64,000 nucleotides of DNA from Marivita sp. S6314. GTDB taxonomy: Bacteria; Pseudomonadota; Alphaproteobacteria; Rhodobacterales; Rhodobacteraceae. Below, piece by piece: positions 1 to 8,696 of this stretch. Numbering within the stretch: position 1 is the stretch's first letter; each line of letters begins with the position of its first letter. The stretch lies in NCBI RefSeq assembly GCF_023015985.1, contig NZ_JALKAO010000001.1:434001-498000 (forward strand). The letters are read 5' to 3'. The translations under genes and the position numbers were made by a program. The notes beneath the pieces are model-generated. The model was not told the origin of the DNA. It worked only from the letters and a program-made list of their open reading frames with translations, and did no database searches.

Positions 1-33
1 GCAAACTGCCCCGCCCATGTCCACCAATGGCCC

Positions 34-1215
34 TTAGGCCGTGGCGAAGCGCAGCAGCTTGATCGCCGCAAAATCGCTCACATCACCGCCCACACGCTTG
101 GTCGCGTAGAACAGGACATGCGGCTTGGCGCTGAACGGATCGCGCAGCACGCGCAGGTCCGGGCGTTCGGCAATGGTGTAGCCCGCGCCGAAGTCGCCGA
201 ACGCAATCGCGTCCTCGGCCGTCCCGATGTCCGGCATGTCCTCGGCAATCAGCACCGGATAGCCCAGCAGTCGCGCAGGCTCACCGCTGGTAAACCCGTC
301 CGACCACAGATGACGCCCATCCGCGTCCTTCAGCTTGCGCAGCGCACCAGCGGTCTTGGAGTTCATCACAAACGTCGCATTGGCCCGGTATTCAGCCCCC
401 AGCGCATAGACCAGTTCGATCAGCGCATCACCGTTGCCGATGTCCCCGTCCACACCTGTGGGCACGTAACCAAGGTTGCCCCAGACCCAGACGTCATTGT
501 CCACCGCCGGATGGTTCAGAATACCGCGCGGCTTGTCCGCACCGTCGCCCGTGATGAACGCACCCGCCTCGGCCCGTGCAAACGTGTCCGCAATACGCCC
601 CGCCAGCCAGGTCTCGATGTCAAACGCGGTGTCATCCAGAAGACGCTGTGACGCCTTCGGCATCGCGCTCAACTCGTGCAGCTTGATGGAGATACGATCA
701 ATCGTCGGCGTGCCCGTCTCGGTCCGCGCCGAAACCTCGTCCGCCCAACCGGCGCCGCCATTGCCCTGGTCGATCAGCACGTCATAACTCGACGCCTCGA
801 CATTCACGACAGATGCCACGGCCCGCAAGGACGCACTCGACGAGAGCACACCCTGAATGGTCTCCGATGTCACCGGATCCACCAAGAACCCACCATCGCC
901 ATTCACCGTGGTCGACATGGATTTCACATCCAGTTCCAGCCCACGCAGGCCATCATCATCCCCGGTGCGCAGATAGGCATCAAACGCCTCAAAATGCACA
1001 TCCGTCTGGGCCACACCGCCCGCCAATACGGGGCGCGCCGCCCCAGCCGTTTTTCGATCAAGCATGCTCATCCGCTCTTCCTGTTCCTGTAGCTTTCGAT
1101 TGAAGTCGTCCCGCTGGCGGCGCACATCGCCCACCAACCCTGCCAGCGCGGCCCCCACTTGGGTGAACGGAGACACATCTTCCCCGATCCGCGACTCTGT
1201 CCCGGTCTCACTCAT
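34..1215 (-). CDS. GTA major capsid protein (HK97 fold, g5-like)
   Basis: Major head protein of a gene transfer agent: it forms the shell of a phage-like particle that packages host DNA. The 393-residue protein has an N-terminal helical, charged segment (about residues 25-55), which probably acts as a scaffolding delta domain, then the HK97-type capsid core. The core has the usual 'GGFLVDP' entry after the processing region (about 105-112). I start it at MSETGTES (ATG at 1213-1215); the frame stays open upstream, but that part overlaps the protease gene and looks non-coding. It lies 28 bases after the protease stop, in the order terminase-portal-g3.5-protease-capsid seen in the Rhodobacter capsulatus GTA. 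A capsid from a defective prophage is the alternative, but the g3.5 gene and the tight order favour a GTA. Confidence 0.9.
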   Translation of the reverse strand: MSETGTESRIGEDVSPFTQVGAALAGLVGDVRRQRDDFNRKLQEQEERMSMLDRKTAGAARPVLAGGVAQTDVHFEAFDAYLRTGDDDGLRGLELDVKSMSTTVNGDGGFLVDPVTSETIQGVLSSSASLRAVASVVNVEASSYDVLIDQGNGGAGWADEVSARTETGTPTIDRISIKLHELSAMPKASQRLLDDTAFDIETWLAGRIADTFARAEAGAFITGDGADKPRGILNHPAVDNDVWVWGNLGYVPTGVDGDIGNGDALIELVYALGAEYRANATFVMNSKTAGALRKLKDADGRHLWSDGFTSGEPARLLGYPVLIAEDMPDIGTAEDAIAFGDFGAGYTIAERPDLRVLRDPFSAKPHVLFYATKRVGGDVSDFAAIKLLRFATA

Positions 1216-1243
1216 CCCGATTTTCCCGTCTTGAAAGTGGCCC

Positions 1244-1786
1244 TTAGCCGTCCACCATTGCCTGTCGCGCATCCTCAATGAGACGCGCCACCTCTCGCAG
1301 CCCAGCCACCTCGGGGTCGTCCCCCTTGGCCGCCACCCGCGCACTGGGCAGCATCGGGAACGTCACCAAAGACACCTCCCAAAGCTCCAGTTCCGTCAGA
1401 ACCCTGCGGCCCTGCTTGTCCTTTGTCGCGGCCTTCGTGCGATAGCCGATCGACAACCCGTCAATCGCGCCCGCCGCCACCAGCGCCGCCGCCTCGCGGC
1501 CCTTCTCGACACTCTCCAGAATGCGACCCTTCACATAAAGCCCGGTCGCATCCTCGCGCACCTCGTCCCAGACCCCGATAGGCTGCGCCGGATCATGCTG
1601 CCACAGCATCTTCACCGCGCGCCCGCTGTCAAACAATCGCTTCAACGACGCCGCGTAAGCCCCTGATGCTACGACGTCATTACCTTGATCACACTGTCCG
1701 AACCGCGATGCATAACCTTCGATCACACAGCCATCCGCAACCGTCACATCCGCCTCGAACGAACAAAACTTTCGTTCCAAATCCAT
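1244..1786 (-). CDS. GTA prohead protease (HK97/U35 family, g4-like)
   Basis: Serine protease that matures the capsid by cutting off the scaffolding segment. The 180-residue protein shows the family pattern: a His in 'LWQHDPAQPIG' and a Ser in 'DGLSIGYR', with the strand 'ELELWEVSLVTFPM' following. The start at MDLERKF (ATG at 1784-1786) is chosen because AAGGGGAG lies just upstream. It sits 14 bases after g3.5 and directly before the capsid gene, as expected for the protease-substrate pair. The C-terminal tail (from about residue 150) is helical and charged, as in GTA homologues. Confidence 0.9.
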   Translation of the reverse strand: MDLERKFCSFEADVTVADGCVIEGYASRFGQCDQGNDVVASGAYAASLKRLFDSGRAVKMLWQHDPAQPIGVWDEVREDATGLYVKGRILESVEKGREAAALVAAGAIDGLSIGYRTKAATKDKQGRRVLTELELWEVSLVTFPMLPSARVAAKGDDPEVAGLREVARLIEDARQAMVDG

Positions 1787-1800
1787 CCCCAAACTCCCCT

Positions 1801-2028
1801 TCACGGCGTCACCTGAACAAACTTCAGAAAGACATCCGCCAGCACCGCAGCCGCGACGCCATAGACCGCCAGCCACACCCGCTTCTCCAACCGCTCGATC
1901 AATCCCTCGATCCGGTCCAGCCGCGCCGAGATCCCCTCGAACCGCAACTGCGTCATCCGCTCATGCGCCTCCAGCCGCAACGCTGGCGCACAATCAAACG
2001 GCTCATACCCTGTGCGCTGCTCACTCAT
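1801..2028 (-). CDS. GTA small protein g3.5-like, C-terminal membrane segment
   Basis: A 75-residue protein at the position of g3.5 in the R. capsulatus GTA. Residues 1-50 form a charged, probably coiled-coil helix with repeated Glu/Arg/Leu; residues 52-72 are hydrophobic and could be a membrane segment. Its ATG (2026-2028) overlaps the portal stop codon in an 8-base ATGAGTGA, so translation is probably coupled to the portal gene. The function of g3.5 in GTA particles is not established. Its presence helps separate this cluster from an ordinary prophage. Confidence 0.75.
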   Translation of the reverse strand: MSEQRTGYEPFDCAPALRLEAHERMTQLRFEGISARLDRIEGLIERLEKRVWLAVYGVAAAVLADVFLKFVQVTP

Positions 2029-3193
2029 CGGCCAGCACCGGCAGACCCAACAGGCTGCGCTTCTCCGCATCCGTCAAAAACGACGCGCCAGACACCCGCG
2101 CCCATTGCGCATCCCGCTCTGTCGCCAGCGCAGGCACCTGATCCAGGTCCGGCTTCAACACAAGCTCCTGCCCCACATGCCCCGACAACCACACCGACAC
2201 CGCCGCCGACACCCGCGAAACCAGCGGCAACACCGTCAGCCGATAGAACGCCCGATGCGCCTCGGCATAATTGGCAAAGGTCGCCTCACCGGGAATCCCC
2301 AGCAACATCGGCGGCACCCCGAACGCCACCGCAATCTCGCGCGCCGCCGCTTCCTTGGTCTTCTGGAACTCCATGTCCGAGGGCGAAAACCCCATCGGCT
2401 TCCAGTCCAACCCACCTTCCAGCAGCATCGGACGCCCCGCATTCCGCGCGCCCATATGGTGCGACTCGATCTCGTCGACCAGACGGTCATACTGATCCGT
2501 CGCCATCCCAGACGCCCCATCCGTCCCGCGATACACAATCGCCCCGGACGGCCGCGCCGCATTGTCCAAAAGACCCTTCGACCACCGCGACGCCGCGTTA
2601 TGCACATCCAAAGCCTGCGCCGCCGCCACCATCGGGCTCAGCCCATAGTGATCGTCCTGCGGATGAAACGCCTTCACATGACAGACAGGCCGCGCCCCAT
2701 CGCCAATCAAAAACCGATGCGACTTGCCACCAACCCCGTACTCATAGGCCACAGGCCACCCATCCGGCCCCGGCACCAGCTTCATCCGATCCGACCGCAA
2801 CACATGCAGCTCAGCGGGCACGCCCTCGCCAACAGCCTCAAAATACCCGTCCCCAGACAGCAAGAGCTGGCCATAGAAGGCCTCGAACAACTCCGCATGC
2901 CCCTGCGCCGGGTTCGGACGCCTGAGCAGGTCCAGCACCGGATGCACCTCATAGCGCTGCACCGCGTCCTGCAACACCAAAGGCACCGCCGCCGACGCCT
3001 CCGCAATCAGCTTCACCGCCCGAAACCCCACCGGGTTCCCGGTGAACCCCGTGCGCGTCAAAGACACGGTGTCCCGCGCCGACCACGCCACGCGCCCCAT
3101 GTTCTGCCAGGACACAAGCGGCCCGGTCGCACTCGCCTTGGCCTCGGCCACACCTTCGTCCTTACGTTCCCGTCGAAAGACATTCCAAACCAT
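2021..3193 (-). CDS. GTA portal protein (HK97 family, g3-like)
   Basis: Portal ring protein through which DNA enters the head. The 390-residue protein has typical phage portal motifs: 'NPVGFRAVKLIAEASAAVPL' near the N-terminus, 'QLLLSGDGYFEAV' in the stem region and 'IAVAFGVPPMLLGIPGE' toward the C-terminus. I start it at MVWNVFRRE (ATG at 3191-3193), which has GAGGAGC just upstream. The frame is open for a further 240 bases upstream, but that part resembles no portal protein. The 270 bases between this start and the terminase stop (3194-3463) hold no gene I can support. Confidence 0.9.
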   Translation of the reverse strand: MVWNVFRRERKDEGVAEAKASATGPLVSWQNMGRVAWSARDTVSLTRTGFTGNPVGFRAVKLIAEASAAVPLVLQDAVQRYEVHPVLDLLRRPNPAQGHAELFEAFYGQLLLSGDGYFEAVGEGVPAELHVLRSDRMKLVPGPDGWPVAYEYGVGGKSHRFLIGDGARPVCHVKAFHPQDDHYGLSPMVAAAQALDVHNAASRWSKGLLDNAARPSGAIVYRGTDGASGMATDQYDRLVDEIESHHMGARNAGRPMLLEGGLDWKPMGFSPSDMEFQKTKEAAAREIAVAFGVPPMLLGIPGEATFANYAEAHRAFYRLTVLPLVSRVSAAVSVWLSGHVGQELVLKPDLDQVPALATERDAQWARVSGASFLTDAEKRSLLGLPVLADE

Positions 3194-3463
3194 GCCAAGC
3201 GCTCCTCGCATCTCTCTATTTTCCAGCGCGGTTGAACAGGTCTCTCGAACCCACCCAACCGCGCCGCGCCAAAGACCCAAGCCCCTAAAGGCCCCCGGCT
3301 TCCCCAGACACAGCATCCCCACGCACAGCCCGCGCCATCGCGGCTCTGCTCCCAAATGCTGATCTGTTTTCAATCCCTTGCGCGTCCCCGTCCCGCGCTT
3401 GCGTTCCGTCGATGAAACCAACCTACCCATCAAAGGTTAACGTGGGTTAAGTACACCGCACGG

Positions 3464-4819
3464 TCATCGCCCCAACGTGCGCACACGCGGCCTGCGCCAC
3501 TCGGCAGCCCGCGCAATCACCAGATCCGTCAACGCCCAGACAAGCGCATCCACCCGGTCCGGGCTGCCCGTTGCCTGAAAGCCCGCACGCGTCATCTGGC
3601 TCATTTCATCCTCAAGCTCCGAAAACACGCCGTAATGCGCCACACGTCCCTGCTCGTACAACGCCGCCACAGGCTCCGCCCGCGCGCCCTTGGATTTCGA
3701 CGCATGCACCCGGATCACAGGCACCATCGGATCAACCTGCCGCAACACGGTCTCCACCATGTCGCCACCCTGGTTGACCTCGGCCACCACAGCCTGCGCG
3801 CCCCAGCGTTCCGCCGCCGTGATCGCCCGCCGCGCCCAGACAAGGGGCGACACCCCCTGCACGCTGGCATCCTCCAACACAACCGCCCGCCAATCCTGCG
3901 GCGGCCCATCCGTCACCACACCGGCAACAACAATTCCACAAGCATCCGACCGCTTTGACGATCCCGCAGGCGGGTCCACCGCCACGACAATCCGGTCAAA
4001 CTCCGGCAACCCCTCACAGCGCGCCGCCTCCAAGGTCTCCAAAGGCCAAAGCGCCCCGTCCACCTCGTCCAGCAAATCACCGTCCAATTCCTGCCGCGCC
4101 AACCGCGACCCGGCAAACCGCGCCCGCACCTCGTCCAGAAACGACGACGCCAGATAGGCCGCATTCGCCTCTGTCGGCGCGCGCGTCACAACCGTGGACG
4201 GTGACGCCAGAAGATCCTTCAAAACGCCCACATTGCGCGGCGTCGTCGTCACACACACCCGCGGATCATCACCCAGCCGCAGCGTAAACTGCAACATATC
4301 CCACGCCTCTTGCGCACGCGGCCACTTCGCCAATTCATCCACCCAAGCCCCGTCAAACTGCGGCCCGCGCAGCGATTCCGGGTTATGCGCCGAACACACA
4401 ACCGCAACCGCCCCGTTGGGCCATTCCAGCATCTTGCGCGTCGCATGCCATTCCGGCATCCGATCCGGGGGCGAACAGGCCATGATCCCGCTATCGCCAA
4501 AAATCATCACTTCGCGCACCTGATCAACGGTCTCACCAACCAGCGCAATCCGCGAGCAACGTCCTGCATCCATCGGGCGCGCGCCTTCCACTTGCGCGCG
4601 CACCCATTCGGCACCGGCGCGGGTTTTCCCCGCGCCGCGCCCACCAAGGCAGACCCAATTGCGCCAATCGCCGTCAGGCGGCAACTGATGCGGATGGGCC
4701 CAGAACTCGAACAGGTACGGCAACGCCAAAAGCGCCCCCGGAACCTGTTCCAGATCACTCAGAAATGCGTCCCTCACGGCAGCATCTTCGGAGGCGATCC
4801 AATCGGCACCCGACAACAT
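3464..4819 (-). CDS. GTA terminase large subunit (g2-like)
   Basis: ATPase-nuclease that packages DNA into GTA heads. Counting from the ATG at 4817-4819 (451 residues), the Walker A motif GGRGAGKT is at residues 59-66 and a Walker B-like 'GAWVDELAKW' lies about 100 residues further on. The C-terminal RNase H-like nuclease begins at 'VVAVDPPAGS', with further acidic residues in 'VVAEVNQGGDMV'. The ATG gives the usual GTA length, about 33 residues before 'LPYLFEFWA'. A TTG at 4886-4888 is an alternative start: it has a perfect GGAGG six bases upstream, but that sequence lies inside g1 coding. Either choice makes the gene overlap the upstream g1-like gene. Confidence 0.92.
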   Translation of the reverse strand: MLSGADWIASEDAAVRDAFLSDLEQVPGALLALPYLFEFWAHPHQLPPDGDWRNWVCLGGRGAGKTRAGAEWVRAQVEGARPMDAGRCSRIALVGETVDQVREVMIFGDSGIMACSPPDRMPEWHATRKMLEWPNGAVAVVCSAHNPESLRGPQFDGAWVDELAKWPRAQEAWDMLQFTLRLGDDPRVCVTTTPRNVGVLKDLLASPSTVVTRAPTEANAAYLASSFLDEVRARFAGSRLARQELDGDLLDEVDGALWPLETLEAARCEGLPEFDRIVVAVDPPAGSSKRSDACGIVVAGVVTDGPPQDWRAVVLEDASVQGVSPLVWARRAITAAERWGAQAVVAEVNQGGDMVETVLRQVDPMVPVIRVHASKSKGARAEPVAALYEQGRVAHYGVFSELEDEMSQMTRAGFQATGSPDRVDALVWALTDLVIARAAEWRRPRVRTLGR

Positions 4820-5144
4820 CGCGTGCCGCGTCGAGATCGAGTCCGTAGCTGCCACTGATCTTGGCAGTTTCCCGACGATGTCGAACAATGTGCACCTCCG
4901 TTTCCTTGGCGTGTTTCAACCAGGTGCGCAAATCGGTCAAAGCCTTGCCAGCCTCCCCCGAATGGCCCAAATCCCCGGCCTCAACCATCTCGCGCAGGCG
5001 CGTCACCATCTCTCGAATGGCCCGCAATTCCTGCGCTATGGCAACGCGCTCCGCTTCCAGCGCGTCACCCTCTTCATCTGCAGTTATGAGTACCAACTCA
5101 GTCCCCGCCTCCTGTGCTAAATGGATCTCCGTCCATCGATGCAC
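4755..5144 (-). CDS. Probable GTA small terminase subunit (g1-like)
   Basis: A small acidic, helical protein just upstream of and overlapping the large terminase, the position of g1 in the R. capsulatus GTA. The central part ('AIAQELRAIREMVTRLREMV') reads as a coiled coil, as reported for GTA small terminases, which lack a clear helix-turn-helix. The frame begins at GTG 5142-5144 with no good ribosome site. A TTG at 5094-5096, with AGGAGG about 11 bases upstream, may be the real start. The overlap with the large terminase is 65 bases if the latter starts at 4819 and 134 if it starts at 4888. The 198 bases upstream (5145-5342) should hold the cluster promoter; no specific element was identified. 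Confidence 0.65.
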   Translation of the reverse strand: MHRWTEIHLAQEAGTELVLITADEEGDALEAERVAIAQELRAIREMVTRLREMVEAGDLGHSGEAGKALTDLRTWLKHAKETEVHIVRHRRETAKISGSYGLDLDAARDVVGCRLDRLRRCCREGRISE

Positions 5145-5342
5145 CAGCAGGCCACGAAACGCTCCGCAGTCTGTAGATGCCTAGCAGGCACCAACCAATT
5201 GATCTGAAAACTGGAAACACCGCGCTAACGCGGCGCACGCCGCTTTAAGCACCGCGCAAGGGTTCGGCGCGCACGCCACAAAACCCATGAGTGCACCACA
5301 AAATAAAGGGATTCATCTTCCTGAAACCACACCGCGGAGCTC

Positions 5343-6086
5343 TCAGAAGACGCCCTTGCGCAACAGGTTCAATCCCAACAGCAGGAACACATACAGCAAC
5401 ACGCGTCGGAACCTGTCATTCGACATACGCGCCCTGATCCGCGCGCCCATTGCAAACCCCAGCAATGTCGGAACAATCAGCAACACAGACACCGTGGCAA
5501 GCTCGGCGGTCAACAATCCCTCGATCACGTATCCCGCCACAAGCGGCAGCGATCCGATGAAAATCAGCAACCCGGTGGCGCGCACGAATTCGTCCTTGGG
5601 CACCCGCCGCGCCGCTAGGTAAATCACTTGCGGTGGACCCCAAACCCCGGACAAGCCGCCCAAAACACCCGAAATCGTGCCAAACACAACCTGCCCGATC
5701 CGATCAAACCGATCCGGCAAGGCCGGCGCATCGAACCGGAGATTGACAATCGAAAACGCAACAATCGACACGCCAAGTGCCAGAAAGATCACCCGATCCG
5801 ACACCTCGGCCGCCATCGACACCGTCACAAAAATGCTGACACCCAGCACTGCGGCAAACACCCAATAGCGCCGCAACGCTGGACCGATCTCGCCCACCTG
5901 CCAGACCTGCCAGGCGTTCGAGACAACCATCGGCGCAAGCGTCAGGGCAATGGCAACACGCGGATCAACGGTCAGCGTCAGAAAACTGATCGCCGCAGTC
6001 GGCAACCCGATCCCGACCAACCCCTTGATCGTACCTGCCACCACAAAAATCACCGCGCCCAAGGCGAATAGCTCGATCAGGCTCAT
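5343..6086 (-). CDS. TauE/SafE family sulfite exporter-like membrane protein
   Basis: A 247-residue inner-membrane protein with about eight hydrophobic segments and the DUF81/TauE layout: two repeats, each opening with a Gly-rich 'GTIKGLVGIGLPTAA' or 'GTISGVLGGLSGVWG' type loop. The family exports sulfite, sulfoacetate or other small anions, but the substrate here cannot be read from the sequence. It lies upstream of the GTA cluster in the same direction and 27 bases from mltG, so it may share the mltG transcript. Export of sulfite released from sulfonates would fit the DHPS operon elsewhere in the window; that link is inference. Confidence 0.8.
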   Translation of the reverse strand: MSLIELFALGAVIFVVAGTIKGLVGIGLPTAAISFLTLTVDPRVAIALTLAPMVVSNAWQVWQVGEIGPALRRYWVFAAVLGVSIFVTVSMAAEVSDRVIFLALGVSIVAFSIVNLRFDAPALPDRFDRIGQVVFGTISGVLGGLSGVWGPPQVIYLAARRVPKDEFVRATGLLIFIGSLPLVAGYVIEGLLTAELATVSVLLIVPTLLGFAMGARIRARMSNDRFRRVLLYVFLLLGLNLLRKGVF

Positions 6087-6113
6087 GCCACCTCGCCCCC
6101 AGGATTCCGTGCA

Positions 6114-7274
6114 TCAGTTGTCCCGCTGCGCCTCCAGCGCCCGGTACGCCGCCACATTCTCGTTATGCTCGGCCAAGGTCACCGCAAAGTTGTGCCCGTC
6201 CGCCGGGTTCAGCGTCTTGGCCACAAAGAAGATATACGGCGTCTCATCCGGGTTCAGCGCAGCCTCGATGCTCGCCCGCCCCGGGTTCGCAATCGGCGTC
6301 GGCGGCAGACCCGGAATGACATAGGTGTTCCACGGCGTCTCGGCCCGCAATTCGCTCTGCCGGATGCCGCGCCCCAGCACGCCCTGTCCCCGCGTAATGC
6401 CATAAATCACCGTCGGGTCGGTTTGCAGCCGCATACCCTGCCGCAACCGGTTCACGAACACGCTCGACACAAGGAACCGTTCGTCCTGGGTTCCGGTCTC
6501 TTTCTCGATGATCGACGCCATGATCAGCGCCTCTTCCGGGCTGTCATAGGGCAAGTCGTCCTGCCGGTTCGCCCAGGCCTCGGCCAGGATGCGCGCCTGC
6601 GCCTGCGCCATCCGGTCGATCAAGGCTGTCCGACTTTCGCCGGGGCTGATCTCGTAGCTGTCCGGCGCAAGCGACCCTTCCGGTGGGATCTCAGCCACCT
6701 CGCCTTCAAGGATATCAATCTGGCCCAATTCGTTGACGATCTGCCAGCTTGTCACACCTTCCGCCAAGGCGACGCGATATCGTGTGTCGGCTTCGGATTT
6801 AACCTGCGTGTACGCGTCCGGCGTGGCCTCTTCCTCGGGGTTGAACCCAACCACCTCGTCAAAGCGCCCCGTTGCCGGGTCCAGTTCGCGCACCTGCACC
6901 GTCATACGGTTGATGCCCACCCGGTACACCACTTCGGTCCCGCAGGTGCTGGCCCCGCCACGCGTGACAATCTCCACGATCTCGGACATCGACGCGCCTT
7001 CGGGCACCAGAAACGATCCCGCTTTCAACTGATCGGTTTTGCCCGCGTAATCCGCACCGATCCGCAACAAGGCGGCACTCGAAACCGCGCCACTGTCGGC
7101 AAGATCTTCAGACACGCGCCGAAAATTCGATCCGCGATCAACCTGAACGCAAATCGGCTGCTCCAGCGGACCTTCCGACACGTAGCTGTTTTGCCCCCAA
7201 ATCAGCACACCGCCAAACAGGAAAACCAGAACAACCAGAAATGTCAGCGCATTAGAGGCAATATGCCGCCACAT
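6114..7274 (-). CDS. mltG: Endolytic murein transglycosylase MltG (YceG)
   Basis: Membrane-anchored lytic transglycosylase that cuts nascent peptidoglycan and is thought to end glycan strands. The 386-residue protein has one N-terminal membrane helix (about residues 8-27), a periplasmic LysM-like region, and the catalytic domain with the Glu in 'IMASIIEKETG' (about residue 250). Also visible are the 'QTDPTVIYGI' and 'PWNTYVIPGLPPTPIANPG' family motifs. The start is 3 bases after the fabF stop, and fabF-mltG is a common proteobacterial pair, so the two are almost certainly co-transcribed. Confidence 0.95.
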   Translation of the reverse strand: MWRHIASNALTFLVVLVFLFGGVLIWGQNSYVSEGPLEQPICVQVDRGSNFRRVSEDLADSGAVSSAALLRIGADYAGKTDQLKAGSFLVPEGASMSEIVEIVTRGGASTCGTEVVYRVGINRMTVQVRELDPATGRFDEVVGFNPEEEATPDAYTQVKSEADTRYRVALAEGVTSWQIVNELGQIDILEGEVAEIPPEGSLAPDSYEISPGESRTALIDRMAQAQARILAEAWANRQDDLPYDSPEEALIMASIIEKETGTQDERFLVSSVFVNRLRQGMRLQTDPTVIYGITRGQGVLGRGIRQSELRAETPWNTYVIPGLPPTPIANPGRASIEAALNPDETPYIFFVAKTLNPADGHNFAVTLAEHNENVAAYRALEAQRDN

Positions 7275-7277
7275 GGA

Positions 7278-8540
7278 TCACCCGTCCAATCGACCGAAAA
7301 CGACACTGGCATTTGTGCCGCCAAAGCCAAACGAATTCGACAGCGCATATTTGATCTCACGCTCGCGCTTTGCATTCGGGGCCAGATCAACGGCCGTCTC
7401 AACCGCCACATTGTCCAGGTTGATCGTTGGCGGCGCCACCTGATCTCGGATTGCGAGGATCGAGAAGATCGCCTCGATCGCGCCTGCCGCCCCCAGCAAA
7501 TGCCCGGTGGCCGATTTGGTCGACGACATCGTCACCGATCCAGCCGCATCCCCCATCATCCGCTCAACCGCGCCCAGTTCGATCACGTCCGCCATGGTCG
7601 ATGTGCCATGCGCATTGATATAATCAACATCCGCCGGAGCAATCCCTGCGTGGGTCAAAGCTGCCCGCATTGACCGCTCACCGCCCTCGCCATCCTCCGA
7701 TGGGGCGGTGATGTGATAGGCATCACCCGACAGGCCATAGCCACACACTTCGGCATAGATCTTGGCACCCCGCGCCTTGGCGTGTTCATACTCTTCCAAA
7801 ACAACAACGCCCGCGCCTTCGCCCATGACGAAGCCGTCCCGGTCTGCATCATAGGGACGGCTGGCCGTTTTGGGGTCATCCCCACGTTTGGTCGACAGCG
7901 CTTTGCACGCGTTGAACCCGGCAATCCCGATCTCGGAAATCGCCGCTTCGGCACCACCGGCGACCATCACGTCGGCATCGCCAAACATGATCAGCCGCGC
8001 CGCATCCCCAATGGCATGCGCTCCGGTGGAGCAGGCCGTGACGACCGCGTGGTTCGGCCCCTTGAAGCCGTATTTGATCGACACATTGCCCGAAATCAGG
8101 TTGATCAGCGCCCCGGGGATAAAAAACGGCGACACCCGGCGCGGACCTTTGTCACGGATCAGCAGCGCGGTTTCGGCAATGGAATTCAGACCGCCGATTC
8201 CGGAACCGATCATCACGCCGGTGCGCAGACGGCTCTCCTCGTCCTCTGGCATCCAATCCGCGTCCCGCACCGCCTGATGGGCGGCGGCCAGACCAAACTG
8301 GATGAACTCATCCACCTTTCGCTGTTCTTTCTTGTCGAGATAGGTATCGGGATTGAACGTGCCGTCCGACCCGTCGCCATACGGCACTTCGCAGGCATAG
8401 GTGGTGGCCAGGTGACTTGCGTCAAATTTCGTGATTGATCCCGCCCCGGACTGACCATCCAGAATGCGACTCCAGGATGCCTCAACACCGTCCGCCAATG
8501 GCGTCACAAGACCCAAGCCAGTTACCACAACTCGACGCAT
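7278..8540 (-). CDS. fabF: 3-oxoacyl-[acyl-carrier-protein] synthase II
   Basis: Condensing enzyme of type II fatty acid synthesis: it adds malonyl-ACP carbons to a growing acyl chain. The 420-residue protein has the Cys-His-His triad: Cys170 in 'VVTACSTGAH', His in 'NAHGTST' (about 310) and His in 'GHLLGAAGA' (about 346). Length and the Gly-rich C-terminus ('SNSFGFGGTNAS') are normal for FabF. In many bacteria acpP lies immediately upstream, but the 156 bases before this start are too short for it, so acpP must be elsewhere. Confidence 0.97.
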   Translation of the reverse strand: MRRVVVTGLGLVTPLADGVEASWSRILDGQSGAGSITKFDASHLATTYACEVPYGDGSDGTFNPDTYLDKKEQRKVDEFIQFGLAAAHQAVRDADWMPEDEESRLRTGVMIGSGIGGLNSIAETALLIRDKGPRRVSPFFIPGALINLISGNVSIKYGFKGPNHAVVTACSTGAHAIGDAARLIMFGDADVMVAGGAEAAISEIGIAGFNACKALSTKRGDDPKTASRPYDADRDGFVMGEGAGVVVLEEYEHAKARGAKIYAEVCGYGLSGDAYHITAPSEDGEGGERSMRAALTHAGIAPADVDYINAHGTSTMADVIELGAVERMMGDAAGSVTMSSTKSATGHLLGAAGAIEAIFSILAIRDQVAPPTINLDNVAVETAVDLAPNAKREREIKYALSNSFGFGGTNASVVFGRLDG

Positions 8541-8635
8541 GCCTATGCCCTTCCCTCGAATGCTCTTGCCCGCTCATACCGCGTTCGCGCGCGCAGGGGC
8601 AAGAGCGCCCGGCACCACAATCCCGGCAAGTCCAA

Positions 8636-8658
8636 CAGATTTTTCGGAGAAAAATCTG
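8636..8658. repeat. Perfect inverted repeat between fabF and a divergently placed neighbour
   Basis: CAGATTTTT (8636-8644) and AAAAATCTG (8650-8658) form a perfect 9-bp stem with a CGGAG loop. The element lies between the stop of the glycosyltransferase-like gene (8697-9503) and the fabF start, both on the minus strand. It could end transcription of the upstream gene weakly (AT-rich stem, no long U tract), or be one copy of a dispersed palindrome. I could not test copy number. Confidence 0.5.
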
Positions 8659-8696
8659 GCCGCTCTCTATTAAATTCTGGTGAAGCCCAGGATGAT

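Noticed and set aside
34-5144. Calling the phage-like genes a prophage
   Set aside because: No integrase, repressor, lysis genes or attachment sites were seen, and the gene order with g3.5 fits a GTA. The left end is outside the window, so this is not final.
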